Positions 13,046 to 26,850 of a DNA stretch of 52,577 nucleotides are shown piece after piece; within the stretch, counting starts at the first letter, position 1; every line of letters starts with the position of its first letter. Both the position numbers and the translations under genes were made by a program. Under the pieces are notes generated by a model, which was not told the DNA's origin, searched no databases, and saw nothing but the letters and a program-made list of their open reading frames with translations. This DNA comes from Ichthyophthirius multifiliis (taxonomy: Eukaryota > Ciliophora > Oligohymenophorea > Hymenostomatida), in the NCBI RefSeq assembly GCF_000220395.1, contig NW_004085928.1:1-52577 (forward strand). Reading direction: 5' to 3'.

Positions 13046-16000
13046 ATGTAAGCTCTAACCCCTAAAGTGTGTGAAGTATTAGTAGATGAATTAAAGGCAT
13101 TACAAAATAATACAAAGAAAAAATTTTAAAATACATAAATAAAAGAAGTAATTTAAAAAAAGGAAAAATAAAAAATATAAAATATAAAAAGGAAATTTAA
13201 AAATTTATAAATACATTTGATAAATAAAGAAAATAAATGAAAGATCTTGAATCACAGGAACTTTATTTCCCATTTTAAAATTTTTAAAATATAATAAATT
13301 TAGCTATAAATTTACAAAAATCTAAAATAAACGCTGGAATATTAACATTTTTATAACGTTTATTTAGTCTCTAGTAGTTTTCAACTGTAAAAAAAATAAA
13401 ATACTAAAAATATTTACATTAATAAAAAAAAAAAATAAGTATGAAGATTTCTACTACTTATTAGAATATTTATAAAAAATCAAGCACATAAATAAACCTT
13501 CGTTTTAAATAAAACTATAACAAACATTATGTAATTTAATAACTCCTTAAATACTTTCGATTTTAAAAATGGAATACATATATTTAGCAATAAATATAGT
13601 TATATACTTGCGCTAAAACTACGATAATAAAATTATTAATAGCGTCTACAGTACAGTTCAATTACAAATAATTTCTATTTTATCTTAACAAGCCATCTAA
13701 TATGATTAATTTGAGGTGTAAGAAAATTATGCTTAATTTTTTAAAGATATGATGCTTATTGTATAATAATAAAACCCTAAATGGTTAATTGAAAATATAA
13801 AACCCTAACTTGATATAGGCATAGAATGTCTTATAGGAATGTTGGAAGAAGGTGAAAAGATTTTCAGAGGAAATCCAGAATTAGAAAATATATTAGAAAA
13901 TGAATTAATATATATACTAGATAACTTATTAGAAATTAATAAAGAAAATAAACTGAAGAAGTTAAAAATATTGAAATTATATTCAAAAATAATTAACATT
14001 ATAGAAAATCAATATTAGTTTTTAAAAAAATTTTAATAAAAATCTGACGGGTTTACATAATTATAATTTGCAGAGTTAGATTGCTATAGGCTTATTTTTA
14101 GTAAATTTAGTACTTTTTAAAAATTTATTTATGCTTCATATAAACCAAATGATTAATCATGCGTATGTATATTATATATAAATTTAATTTATCTTTTTAA
14201 ATAAAAATAGCTTTTTATTTCTTTCCTTATTCATTTAACAAACATTAGTAGATTATTATATGGAAATATTCGAGTTTAAAGACGTAGTTCTTTATATAAA
14301 ATGGATATTGATTAGGCAAACGATATTTCGGATGTTAATGAATTAGAAGGAATTGATATTTTTTATTTGTTAATAAATTTAATAAATTAACTAATAGGCA
14401 ATATAACTAAAATGATATCAAATATATCAAATATCGATATGACAACATATTCTTCAGTAGAAAAAAAAAAAACTATTTATTCCAAGAAGAAGAATTTAGA
14501 ACTCTTTTTGAAGATATATATAAACATCTATATAATATTTTTAAATTAATATTTTGTGCTGTTGCGAACGATTAGTTTTTAGAACAAAAATTCCTAATAA
14601 TATATCCATGTATTAAGAATTTGATAAAAATATCGCTTTATTTGAATAAGTCGAAAGCTTTTTAAATTTTCCTAAAGCTTATTTGTTTATAAATTATTGA
14701 CAAAAATACTCCTTTTAGCATTAAATTTTTAGTTAATTCTGAACTTGTAATTTCTATTTTGATACTTTTAAATGTTTTTTTAAAATAAAAATATAATTAT
14801 ATATTTAATATTTAAAATAAAAAAGAAAGGTTACATTAACCTTAATGGGATTAAATAATAAATTATCTATATGTATCTAATTGCATTATATTAAGACATG
14901 AATAATAATAAATCTTATAATAAAAATAGTAATTGTCACCTAAATAAAATACTTTTTAAGTCTTATAACCTTAAGGTAACTATAATAGTATGACTTTTTC
15001 TTAAGCTAAATCGTATAATTAATTTGATTAATAAATAGGAGTTATTTTAATTTAATAATAAACAGAAAATAATTAATAATGTGTTTCCTTAAGTTAAATA
15101 ACAAATGAATAATAGTAGCAAATAATAGATAGACTAAAATACTTTTTTAAAAATAGCAAAGATTTTAGTGTGAAACAAATAAAATATATAGTGTAAGGTT
15201 TAGAAAATTAAGTATATGAACTTTTAGAAGAAATTAACAAAAAAAAGGATTAGAAAAATTCCATAAAAAATCAAATACTTAATATTTAATATTAGAATAA
15301 GCAATATCATAACCAAACAATAGTCTTTATTATTTAGAAAAGCTATAAGAAATTCTCGAACAAAATCAATCTAAAGTTGTATGTTTATGGAAAAAAATCA
15401 CAGCTACATTATTAGTAATTGCAAATAGTCAAAATAAAGAATTTAGAATAAAATCAATCCAAATAATAAGCTATTTAATAAATGCTTTATTAAAATAATA
15501 TAATAATAGTAATTAAGAATTTAATAATAATTAATAAATGCAATTATAGGAAAATATTGATTATAAAGAAAATTATACACAATAGAACAATGAAGAATAA
15601 TAAAATATAAATGATTCAGAATGGAACATAATAAATTATTAAGGTGAAATCCTTTAAATTTTCGAAAATTTATGTTCTTTAAGTTAGTTTATGGATATTA
15701 AGTAAATGATTTCATATGAAATTTCTATTTTGGTCGAAAAAAATTTAAAAGAGTTTACTTTTAATTAAAATGGAATAGAAAGTGTTTCTTAAATAGTCCT
15801 TATTTTTAGCGAATTCGAAAACGAATAAATCCTTTAAGAAAATTTCAGAACTCTGAAAATTCTCATTGAAACTACTATGGCAAGCTAGCCGGATAATATT
15901 TCAATTTTAACAGTACACAATAGCCTTAAATGTATTCAAAACATAATTAATTATACAGGAGAAAAAATTGTTATTAAATAATCTTGTACTCTATTATTAC

Positions 16001-18666
16001 TCCTGATATAAAGTTTAATATTAATTTCTAAATAAGAATTATAAAAAGATGAATATTAATAAGAAGAAAAATAAGAAATATAATTAATTACAATGAAATA
16101 CATAAGAGATATCCTTTATTGTTTATCACAAATAGGCTCTTAACATGAAAATTTTGATATAAGGGAATTAGGAATTGATTTTTTTATGAAAAGTGTTGGC
16201 TATTGTGAAAATTTAAGCGAAGTAATAGATTAAAGCATTTACAAAGATTTACTTTTTAAGGATTTATTGAAATAAATGGGAAGTTAAATATTAAAAAGTT
16301 TACTAGAAATAAAATAACAAATGGAAAATTAATAAATATAAGAAGAAGAGTTTTTCGAGTGGATGAATTCGAGTATTTAATTTGTGGAAAATTTAACAGA
16401 AATAATAAAAGTATAGGCGGAAAAAAAGACTTAGATACATATTATGAAATTTCAAAGAAAAAAATAGCCCTATTTAATGCGAGTTTAATGAAGATTTTGA
16501 AAAAAAATTCTTTTTAAAAACTCTAAATGACTTCAAATAAGATATCATTTCGAATTATACTAATAAATAAAGTTAAGAATTACCTAGTAAAGACTAATAA
16601 TTATATATATAAGCTTTGTAATTTGATAGTTATAAATAAAAGGAATTAAAAGTTGATGATAGCAATAATAATAATAATAATTTTTCTTCTTAATTTAAAT
16701 TTTTTAAATAAATATAAACTACTAAAAATAAAGATAAAATAGAAATCTTAAATTTAAATAATAGCTAATATGTTTAACATGGAATATAAAAATTTAAAAG
16801 TTTGGATAATTTAGATTAATTTATGGATTAAAAAGAATAGTTACATTAATCAAAAAAAAAAATTCCAAAGAAAAATCAAACTTTTTTAAAAAAAAAATAA
16901 TCCGAAAATTTGAATGAAAAAAGCAACTTAAAAATATCATAATTTAAAACTTAAATTTATTTAGAAAATAATAATACACTTTAAGAAATGAATGAATTTT
17001 AAATTTATTTAGTAATATTATAAGATTTTGTTAGTTTTGGTGTTGATCCTATCATTATTTCTTGCCTTAATAATTTAAATGTTTTATTTTATAAAAAAAG
17101 TTCAATTATTTTAATAGTATAATTTTAATTAATCGAATTAATAGATAATATACAAGAAATATTGTAAAGTAATCAAAATACTTCAAAAAGAGAAAAAAAA
17201 GTTAAAAAAAAATAATATAATAAATTAAAATTTTCATTTTTTATATTAAAAATTTATATTTTTTTTTTTCGTTAATATAATAAATAAAATAAAATAATAA
17301 AAAAAAGTTTATTTTATTAGAAATGATTCCTTAAATAAAAAATTTAATCGAAATAATTATATTTTAAAATAATGTTATATTAACGGCAACATATTGTTAA
17401 TTAATAACAAGCTCATTTATTTTATTTTAATAAATAATCTAATTTAACTAATAAATAAAAAGTGACGAGACAATAACATTTACAAAACATTAATAATAAC
17501 AAGAATAAATATAAAACTAATAAATTATAAATTTATTAGAAAAAATAGCTCAAAATTTCGATAATCAAAATACTTTCCTTCAATACGTATTTTTAAGCTT
17601 TTTAAAAGATCTCTTTAAATCCTAAAAATGTGATATTTATAATTATACTATATTTTAAAAAGCTCTTTCTATAATCAAAAATATTATTTTAAATCCTCAA
17701 AACATACGAAAAATATACATATAAGATTTTTTTGGATAAATATATAATCTAATATTATTAAAATATGATCAAAATTACCAAAACTTTTGGTCTTAATAGT
17801 AATTATAACACTAAAAACCTATCTGGGTTATTGCAACAGATACTTTTATGGTAATAGGCGATGCTTTTATCCTAAACGATATATATATTGATAAGATAAT
17901 AAAGTATTTAATAGATTTCTTCGAATAAGATACATAAGGAGAAATTAATTAACAGAACTTCAAAAATGATGAAGATGTTTAATTGTATTTATAAAATCAT
18001 AAAAATATGCTTTTTTTTGGTTCTAATTTAATTTCTTAACAAAATAAAAACCTAGATAGTGAAATACTATTAAAATTTGGAAGAATTATTTATAATTTTT
18101 CTATAAAAAAATTTAATATTTAAATAGAATATCATTCTTTTTTAAAAGAAAACAATTCTATTTCTTTTTCTTAATTTAGTATTAAGTTTTTTTTTGATAT
18201 TTTTAATAATTAATTTTAATCAGATAATTATATTGTCTTTCGTTTGTATTTACCTTTTTTAATTTCTATTTGCTAACACATTTTAAACTATTTTATAATT
18301 TATTATAATTAAGAATAAAACTATAATAATAATCAGTATTTTTTTATTAAATATTTGTTTTTTTTTTTTTACAATATTATTATAAAATAATAGGTAACTT
18401 TAAATTTGTTTTTTTAGTTTTTACTTTAATTATAAAAACTTAATCTAAAAAAAGGATCTTTTTAAGAAATTTAATAAAACTTAATTTTTTATGAAGATTT
18501 ATAATTAAAAGATATTAAAAACATTTTATACAATAATAATAATAAAGGATTTGTGGGTTATTTAAGTTAATAACTATTAAAATGTATGAGCATAAATGAT
18601 TAATAAATAAGAAATATTATTATTGAAATATTAAGTGATTATAATTAAGCGATTGGTTTAATATGA
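13046..18666 (+). CDS. MON2-like large trafficking protein (Sec7/BIG-related, no Sec7 domain)
   Basis: MON2 is a peripheral Golgi/endosome protein related to the flanking DCB/HUS regions of BIG Arf exchange factors but lacking the Sec7 catalytic domain. The start is ATG at 13046 (MQALTPKVCEVLVDELKAL), followed by KKKFQN..IKE and, after an intron, a helix-rich block FINTFDKQRKQMKDLESQEL and INAGILTFLQRLFSLQQFS. This order resembles the DCB region of MON2. Later blocks include IECLIGMLEEGEKIFRGNPE (about 13820), RELGIDFFMKSV (about 16165), IWVIATDTFMVIGDAFI (about 17825) and KFGRIIYNFSIKKFNI (about 18075). The stop is TGA at 18664-18666 after SDYNQAIGLI. Introns occur near 13156-13240, 13386-13437 and about 17200-17320. 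About 5.6 kb gives roughly 1,700 residues, the usual MON2 length. A split into two genes near 17250 cannot be fully excluded. Confidence 0.6.
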
Positions 18667-19237
18667 TATATATTAATTTAATTATAAAAGTTTGTAAAAA
18701 TAAAAAAAATTATTACATTTATATTATTTTTTTCCATTTAAATAACAATATATAAAGAAAACATAAAATTGAAAAAAGTATTTCTAAAATAAATTAGAAC
18801 TAATTCAACTATTTCTTAAAAAAATAATAAAAAATTTAATTTTTTGTTAAAACAAATCATTTATAAAATAATTTTACTTTTTTTAAAAAAAAAAAAATAA
18901 AAAAAAATAAAAATAAAAATAAAAAAAAAAAAATATAAAGTTAATTTCAAGTCTTTCCAAAAATTTTAATTTTTTAAACTAAAAAAATTATTTTATTTTC
19001 TTTTTTAACAAAAAATGAATCTTTTTTTATTTGAAAATAGCATTTTATTTTTTATTATATATTTTAAAATATCGAATTCTTTTTATTTTATTTTTCGAAA
19101 GAATTTTATATGGCGGATTTTAATAAAAAATGATTTTTTAAATAAAAAAATATATATTTAGTTTGAAATTTTCTTAAATATTACTAAATAAATATATATT
19201 GCCTTTTTATATTTTATATATTAACAACAAAAAATAA
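18667..19237. other. AT-rich spacer between convergent genes
   Basis: About 570 bases of A/T-rich DNA with long A runs (about 18890-18935) between two stops that face each other. No coding sequence. It should hold both polyadenylation regions. Confidence 0.65.
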
Positions 19238-19576
19238 TCATTTTAAACCATCGTAAATATTCCATTCACGAATTTCGCCTGATTAAAATCTTCCTTTTTT
19301 TTGATTTTTGTACACTGGAGTATTTAATTTTCCCATAACATCTTCTTTAATTCTAAGATTTTTAATCTTTTCACGATATTATTATGTTTAAGTATGTAAG
19401 TAGTCATGTAAGGCTTCAAATTATTTGCATCTAGGATCATCTAAACCATATTATTTCCAACATTTCTGTAATAAACCCTATTGAGCTTAAGTTTCAAGTG
19501 GTTATTTTGGTAAATTTTTTTCGAAATATTTTCTAACTAATTTCCTTGTAATTATATATTTAGGTGGAGGAGCCAT
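19238..19576 (-). CDS. small intronless protein, possibly mitochondrial
   Basis: A single frame of 112 residues from ATG (19576) to TGA (19238-19240). It begins MAPPPKYIITRKLVRKYFEK, a Pro/Lys/Arg-rich start, then LPKQPLETQAQQG, KCWKQYGLDDPRCKQFE, a hydrophilic helix (YLHTQTQQYREKIKNLR) and a C-terminal GEIREWNIYDGLK. Two cysteines are spaced CX10C. It has more GC and more varied residue use than its neighbours, suggesting strong constraint. I do not recognise the family with certainty. Small basic proteins of this shape are common among accessory subunits of mitochondrial respiratory complexes in ciliates, so that is my best guess. It converges with the MON2-like gene. Confidence 0.75.
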
Positions 19577-20509
19577 ATTTTTATATTATTTTTTAATAAA
19601 AATAAATAATATTTATACAAATAATAATATATTATTGAATTAAATACAAAAAGATATATTTTTTATTTATTTAAATGATTTTTTTATTATTATTAATTAA
19701 AAATTATTCACATAGTTTATTATTTTTTATTTTTAAATATTTTTATAAGTTATTAATTATTTTATGATTTTGTTTAAATTTTAATCCTTTATATTATTTT
19801 TTGAACTTTTTAATTTAACTATATTATTGACTAAATTCATTTTTATTATATGGCATTAGTTACTTTTTATTCTTAAGGAATTTAATTAAAGTTTGATTTG
19901 ACAATATATATTATTGTAATTTTAAGATTTTATTTTCACATGTAATTAACTTATTTATTAAAATTTTAATAAATTAAATGAAATTGGGTTAATATTAATG
20001 ATTATTTTCGTGAATTTTTTAAATGAAATTATTACTTGTTTATATTGCTTTTTAATTAAGTATTTAGAAAAAGCAATACGAAAAAATAAAAGTTTTTTAT
20101 TTTTTTAAGAAATGAATTGATATAACTATTTTTTTATTAGTTTTTAATATTTCTTAATGTTTATTTAATTTACTTAAAATAATAGAATTTTATCACTTTT
20201 ATTAAATACTTATTTTATAAAATAATTTTTTATATTATTTTATCAAATTATAATTTAAATTAGTTTTATTTAATAATAGTATATCTTTTTATTTATTTTC
20301 ATTAGTTTTCTTTTTTTATAATATATTTGCTTTAAAATTAAAATTCATCAAACCTTTAACTAAATAAAATTTTAATTATCTGTTTTTTTTTTTTTAAAAA
20401 AAAAAATTATCAATATAATAAATAATTTATCTTAATATTTTTATTTTTTATATTGTAATATTTCAAATAATAATAAAAAATATTTAAAATAATATACAAA
20501 AAATCAAAA
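19577..20509. other. AT-rich intergenic DNA, divergent promoters
   Basis: About 930 bases, nearly pure A/T, between the starts of two divergent genes. No coding sequence and no clear motif. Confidence 0.65.
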
Positions 20510-21685
20510 ATGGAAAAATAATGTATTTTTTAATTAAAAAACATATCAAATATATGAATATTATAAAATACAAATAGAAAAACCTCCTCAAAATGTTGAT
20601 AAATTATTAGTTGAATTAAGAAAAGTTTCTAATTTTGATGATTTCTAATAAAAAATGAAACAATATGATAAAGAGTTTATATAAAAAATAAAATAAAAAT
20701 TAAATTAATTTATTTTTTTTATAATTAAAAATTAGATTTTATTAATAATACTAATAAAAGTTATCAGAAAAGCCATTAGATCAATAATTTACTAAAAGAT
20801 AAAGCTTTTTATAATAGTAAATAATTCAAATATATATTTATTGAAATCAAAAAATAAAAAAATACACAAAAAGAAAATAAAGAAAAACAAATGAAAATGA
20901 TATAAACTATTAAAATAAAAATAATTAAATTTAAAGAGAGGATTTATAATATTTATAAAACTAACATAATGTAAATTTTTTTAAAAATATATAATATATA
21001 AGAAAGATAAAATAAAAAAGCCATATTATTGCGAAACATATCCAAATCAATAATACGAACAAGAATAATTTTATAAAAATTTATATATGCAAAAACAACA
21101 ATAAAATTAAAACAGGCCAATATCTCCAAACCCTAATATGTAAAGAAGGAATTATTACGAAGAAGATATGCAATAGAGATTATATATTTAATAATAATAA
21201 GATCCTAATTTTTAAATTTAATAAAATATTTAAAAATTAGGAGGAATTGAAAGTACATTTAGTGGTAATAAATAAAAATAAAAAATAAAAAATTAAAAAA
21301 AAGTAATGGAAAAGTCACTTAAAGATTTCGAATAAAAAGGCTTTTACGAAAAAACAACAATTTAAGAATAGGTGGAGATACTTTTATATAGGATCAAACT
21401 ATGAAGAGAAAATTATCTAATCCAATTTAATAATGTGATTAAAACAATAATATTAACCCTTTTAACAGAAATCCTTATTAAATGTAAAACTATTCGCCAC
21501 ATTAAAGATAAAGCTATTCCCCTATTAATAATTAATAAGGAATAATGAGAGATGTTTCGCCTAATACTCCTAATAGAAATAGGGTTAGCTTTTAAGACTA
21601 ATAATATGGTTTTAATAAAAATATGAATTAGTTTTAAGATTACGGGGGTCCTATTTTTATTAATGGAGCTAATAATTTTTATTGA
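20510..21685 (+). CDS. Gln/Asn/Pro-rich protein, unrecognised
   Basis: The start is ATG at 20510, probably followed by a first intron of about 56 nt (GTATTTTTT...AAATAG). The protein then reads KPPQNVDKLLVELRKVSNFD and KMKQYDKEFIQKI. The middle is low-complexity and includes NRPISPNPNMQRRNYYEED and KLGGIESTFSGN. A 40-nt GT...AG intron near 21263-21302 leads into a basic, Pro/Ser/Gln-rich tail with SPHQRQSYSPINN, RDVSPNTPNRNRVSFQD and GGPIFINGANNFY before TGA (21683-21685). No domain is recognised. Repeated SP and TP dipeptides are possible proline-directed kinase sites. The tail is likely disordered. Confidence 0.65.
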
Positions 21686-22362
21686 TTTTTGATTTAAATT
21701 AAAGAATAAATTTTTATTAAAAAAATAATATATATTTTATAAATTATAATTATTTATTTCATTTTTTAATATTAATAATATATAACAAAACTATTTTTAT
21801 TTTATATTTTTTTTTATTTTAAAATAATTATATATACTGTTTATATAAATTAAATTAATTATATTTTATTAAATATATGCGAATATTTAAAATAATTATA
21901 TCCAAATAAAAAATAAAATTCAATATTTAATTTGAATTTTAAATTTTAATTAAAAATAAAAAATTTAAATATGAATATGATAAAAGCTTTAACTATAAAT
22001 AATAATATATATTTTAATACAAAATTTTAATAATTCTTTTAAAAAAATTTGAATAAAAACTATTTTTTTATTAATTTAAAAATAAATGTTTGTTTGGAAT
22101 TCTTTATTTAAATAATTTTTATAATAAATAAATTAATATTTATATATTTTTAGTATAATAATTATTTTAATCTGGAATAAGTTTTTTTTTTAAATAAAAT
22201 AAAATTAATATCAATTAAAAAAAAAATATAATAAAGAAAAAAAAAATTTTAAAACAATTTTTTTGAAAATAAAAATTAATTATTTAGTCTATTTATAATT
22301 TTTATTTAAAAATATAAATAAATTAAAAAAAAAAAAGTAAAAAAATAAAAATAAGATAAAAA
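21686..22362. other. AT-rich intergenic DNA
   Basis: About 680 bases of A/T-rich spacer between two genes on the plus strand. No coding sequence seen. An A-rich run directly precedes the next start. Confidence 0.65.
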
Positions 22363-22842
22363 ATGAGATAATCTGTTTAATATTCCTTATTAGTAACATT
22401 TTTAGTAGTTCTTTCATGTACACTACTTTACATACATGACTAAACTTTTGAAGAATCTTCTTTATTCTTCAAAAAAACTTCTAATGCTTTGAGATCAAAA
22501 GATGTTAAATTATGGGGAATAAATTAATAATTTAAAGATAAAAGATGTTCTAGTTTGTGTGAAAGAGACGGAGGATATCCTTGTGGAAAGGTTTCTAAAG
22601 TATGCTGCAGGAGTGAAAGTTACTGTAATAAAGGAATTATCTCTGATTCATGTAGTAAAATAAGAGAAAAATTCTAATGTCATATTAATTATGTTAGTGA
22701 TGCATGTAAATAATCTTGTAAGGATATTGGAGGATTCGAATGTGGAAAAAATCTTAAAACTTGCTGCAAAGACGAAAGTCATTGCGAAAAAAGTTTAATT
22801 TCATAAACATGCAATAAATTAATGAGAGGTATGTAATGTTGA
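22363..22842 (+). CDS. secreted protein with two 8-cysteine tandem repeats
   Basis: An intronless frame of 159 residues from ATG (22363) to TGA (22840-22842). Residues 8-23 (SLLVTFLVVLSCTLLY) form a hydrophobic signal peptide or signal anchor. After a linker come two copies of a cysteine domain with period 53: Cys at 62, 66, 74, 81, 82, 88, 97, 106 and at 115, 119, 127, 134, 135, 141, 150, 159. Both follow C-x3-C-x7-C-x6-CC-x5-C-x8-C-x8-C exactly. Shared non-Cys residues include GG before an aromatic, CGK after the third Cys, ES before the sixth Cys and IS before the seventh. The last Cys is the final residue. Eight cysteines per unit suggest four disulfides each, consistent with an extracellular or secretory-granule role. 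I do not recognise the family. Confidence 0.85.
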
Positions 22843-23129
22843 AAGAAAATACTAAATATTAAGAAATCTATTTTTTTTTTAATAAAAAAAAAAACATTAA
22901 ATATTTTTTATTTTCATTATTTAATATCGAAAAAAAAAATTATTTTCGTTTATAATATATTATTATATTATAAAAAAAAATAAGTATAATTAAATTTTCT
23001 TCTTTTTTCTAAAATAAAAAAATTAAAAATTTAATAGATTTTTAATTATTTAAAAAAAGATTATAATAAAAATTAAAAAAAATAATATATATATATTTTT
23101 TTTTATTAAAAAATGATTAAAAACAAAAT

Positions 23130-23183
<54 letters not shown>

Positions 23184-24666
23184 TATTAATAAATTTTACA
23201 ATTTTTCATTTATATATTTTTTTTATATTATATAATAATTTTATTTTAAATAATAAATTTATTAATCTAACTAATATAGCTTAAATTTTAAGAATATTAA
23301 ATCTCTATATATTTTTAGTATATTTTTACTATTTAAATATTATTTTTTTTTATTTCTTACATGAAATTTATATTTTATTAATTTATTTTTATAAAATTAA
23401 GTACAAATAATTTTAATTATTTATTTCTTATATTATATCATTTTATAATTATTATAAATTTCATAAAAACTAGCCTAATAAATGTTTGTATTATTATAAA
23501 CACTAACATAACTACTTTAATAAACAAAATAATTAGTTTATTAAATTGTTTATATTAGTTATTTTTTTACCCAATAATTTTTTAAATTAATTATTAAAAT
23601 TTTTTAATTTTTTTTTATTTTCAATTAGTCATTAATGCCTATTTTTATAAAAAAAAATTCTGATAATAAAATATTTAAATTTTTTATATCACCACAATGA
23701 GATTTTATTTATTAAAAAGCAAGAAGCTACTATTTTAAAAATTATACATAGTTTAGTTTTTAGTAAAATATTTTGTCGCATTTATTAATTTTTTTAAGTT
23801 CCTTTTTAAATTTAAATATTTATATTATTAGCTTTTGATAGCCTATATATAATAATTATTAATAGTGATAATAAAAACCTAATAATTATAAAATGCGTTG
23901 TTTTTAGTAATTATTTCTTTTTTAAATTGTATTTCATAGTTTGTAGGTATTTTCCTCGTCTTAAATGATATAACTTTTAACAAACAATATTTTTTTTTAT
24001 TTTTTAAGTCTATATATTTATTAATAATTTGGTTTTTATAATTTTTTTTTTACATTTATAACTAAAATAATAATTTTGAATTTCTTTTAAAAGTTTCTAA
24101 AAATGTAATTATCTAATTATCTATTAAATAACACATATTATTTAATTAATTCAGTTTTTTAGGACTAGAATTATATATTTTTAATTGTTAAATATTTTAT
24201 TTTTTTGAAATAAGATTATTTTAAGTTATTATAAATTTAGTTAATAAAAATAAATTAATTATATTTAAAAAAAAAAAAAATATAAAATTCTCTAAATATA
24301 AAGATTTAATTTAAATATAAATTTATAATTTATTATTAATTATTTAATTAATTTATTATTTATTTTATAAATTAATTTATAATTAAAATTTCGAATTACT
24401 AAAAAAAATATATCAATAAATATTAATATATATATCTTATTTTGTTAATAATGCTTTTAGCATTTTAGTAATTAATTATAGATTTTTTATTAATAAATTA
24501 ATAGTTTAATATTATATATTAAAATTTATTATTTTAATAAAATTATTATTATTTTATCAAATAAAATTAAAATCTAACAACTATAAAATAAATATATTGA
24601 TAGATAACTATAAAATGTATTCTTATTCAGAAAACAAAATACAAGCCAGAGAACCTCACTAATCTT
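22843..24666. other. AT-rich intergenic DNA
   Basis: About 1.8 kb, nearly pure A/T, with a TA microsatellite (23126-23174). No plausible protein in any frame. An ATG at 24615 opens a 52-codon frame but not the one that joins the downstream exons. Confidence 0.6.
23126..23174. repeat. TA microsatellite
   Basis: About 49 bases of TA dinucleotide with one AA interruption. Intergenic. Confidence 0.9.
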
Positions 24667-26819
24667 ATGAAATAAAAATTACAGTTTCTCCCCTAACTGC
24701 GAAAATAATCCACTTAAATTAAAAATTTACCGACATAAAATCCTACTCGAAGTCCAGCTCCTGATGAAAGACATGTATCTGAAACAATATTATAAACTCC
24801 AATTCCATAAATGTAAATTTTATTATGAAATAAAAAAATATAACATAAATATTAATAAAAATAAACAAATAAAAAAAGAACAAAATTAAAAAAATAGCAT
24901 TAGTCATATTCTCCAATAAAAACGGATAATTTAATCCAATAAAAAAGTTTAAATTAATAAAATCTCAAAACATAACAATATAATGATTAATTAAACTAAA
25001 GCTTTGAAATGATTGATTTTTAAACGGAAAATACATAAAAATAAGAAGAATTAATAAAAACAAGATATTAGCTATATACATAAAATAATAATAATAATAA
25101 TAATAATACACAATATAAAATATAAAATTCTTAAAAAATAAATATTACAAAAATCCCAACTCAAATAAAAAAATTACTAAAATAAAATAACTAATCAATA
25201 TAAATACAAGAAAACTAGGATAATTTATTATAAAAATATTAAGGAAAAATGAATAAATTAAAATGCCAAAATTAAGATTTATTAGGAGAATGTGAAAAGC
25301 TTACAAAATCAATAAAAGATTTAGGAAATATAAATATAAAAAATAATACTTCTAATTAAAATAAATGTAAAAAAATTCAATAAAATACACTAGAAATAGA
25401 ATAATGGATTAATAAATACAAAAACATATGTAGTGAAAAACTTAGAATTGAATAAAAAAATATTCTTTTGTTAAATTAACTTGAATTTCAAGAAAAAGAA
25501 ATTTTTAAATGGAAAACAGGTTTTAATGAAATATAAAAAAACTTAAAATTTAATTAAAATAAGTAAAAGAAAAATAAGCTTATTTAATATAAAAAAATTT
25601 ATTTTAATATTAAAAAAAAAAAAAGTAATTAAAGAATAAGTATAAATTAACTTGAAAAATTGTAAAACGATATAAAATATTAAAAACAAATAATAAATGA
25701 AAAAGAAATCTAAATAAATAAACTATTAGAAAAACTTAAATAATAAGATTTATATTATATGAATTAAAATTAGGAAAATACCAAGAAAATTATTGTTTTG
25801 ACATAAGAAATAGAACGTCTTTCTTAATTTCTGAATATTAAATCTTCTGAATATAATTAGATTTAACAAAAACTTAATGACATTAACGCTTAAAAAGTAG
25901 AGTTTTCAAATATAAATAATATATCATAAGAATTTTAAAATAAATAATAACAATTAGTAACAGAATTGGAAAGTATTTGGTAAATATAAATAACAAATAA
26001 AGCCAAGATATTGAAAAATGGAAAGAAAGGTACAAACAATAGGAAATTAAATATAGTTAGTTATTAAAAATTTAAGAAAAAGATAAAATTTTAAAAATAC
26101 AGGAAATTAATTCAGCATTATTATTATCAGAAAATGAAAAAAATAATTTAAATTAGTAATTAAAAGCTTTAATTTTACAAAGAGATTGTTTATTAATAAA
26201 AATTAATAAATTTAAAAGTAGATAATAAAGTCGAATAGTTAGAATAAAATATTAAAATTTAAGGAAATGAAAATAGCTTTTAAAAATAAGAAGAAAATCA
26301 ATAAAAAATTCTCTAAAATTAAATTTGTTACCACCAAAATATATAAGTAGAAAACTAAAATATGCAAAATGAATATGAAATTTTCGATAAAGAAAATGAA
26401 AATTAATAAGATAATTTAAATTTAGATTAAATAAGTGTTCCATATAGTTAAATTTCAAAAGAATAAGAAATTTAAATTAATGAATTAAAAAAATAGAAAA
26501 ATAATAATTATCAGACTGATTTTGAAATAACAAAGGAAGAACATTAATAAAATATTAAAGAAAATGAAAATATATTTAAATTTGAAAAAAATAATTAAAA
26601 TATTAATTATTAAAATGAATAAAATAAATAATTAGAATAATAAATAGAATAATTGAAAAATATATATGAATATTAAATGGATGAATTAAAAAATTAAATT
26701 AAAGAAAAAGATATTAAGTTTGATTTCTTAAATTTATTTTTCGAATAAAATTGTTAAGAGAAAAATTATTAGATTGAAAATATTAAAAGTTTAATTTTTA
26801 TTATTTTATTTTATTATAT

Positions 26820-26850
<31 letters not shown>

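Noticed and set aside
13779-13812. Two AAACCCTAA words resembling telomere repeats
   Set aside because: They lie within the MON2-like coding frame, are only two single copies, and are not the C4A2 repeat expected of this ciliate group.
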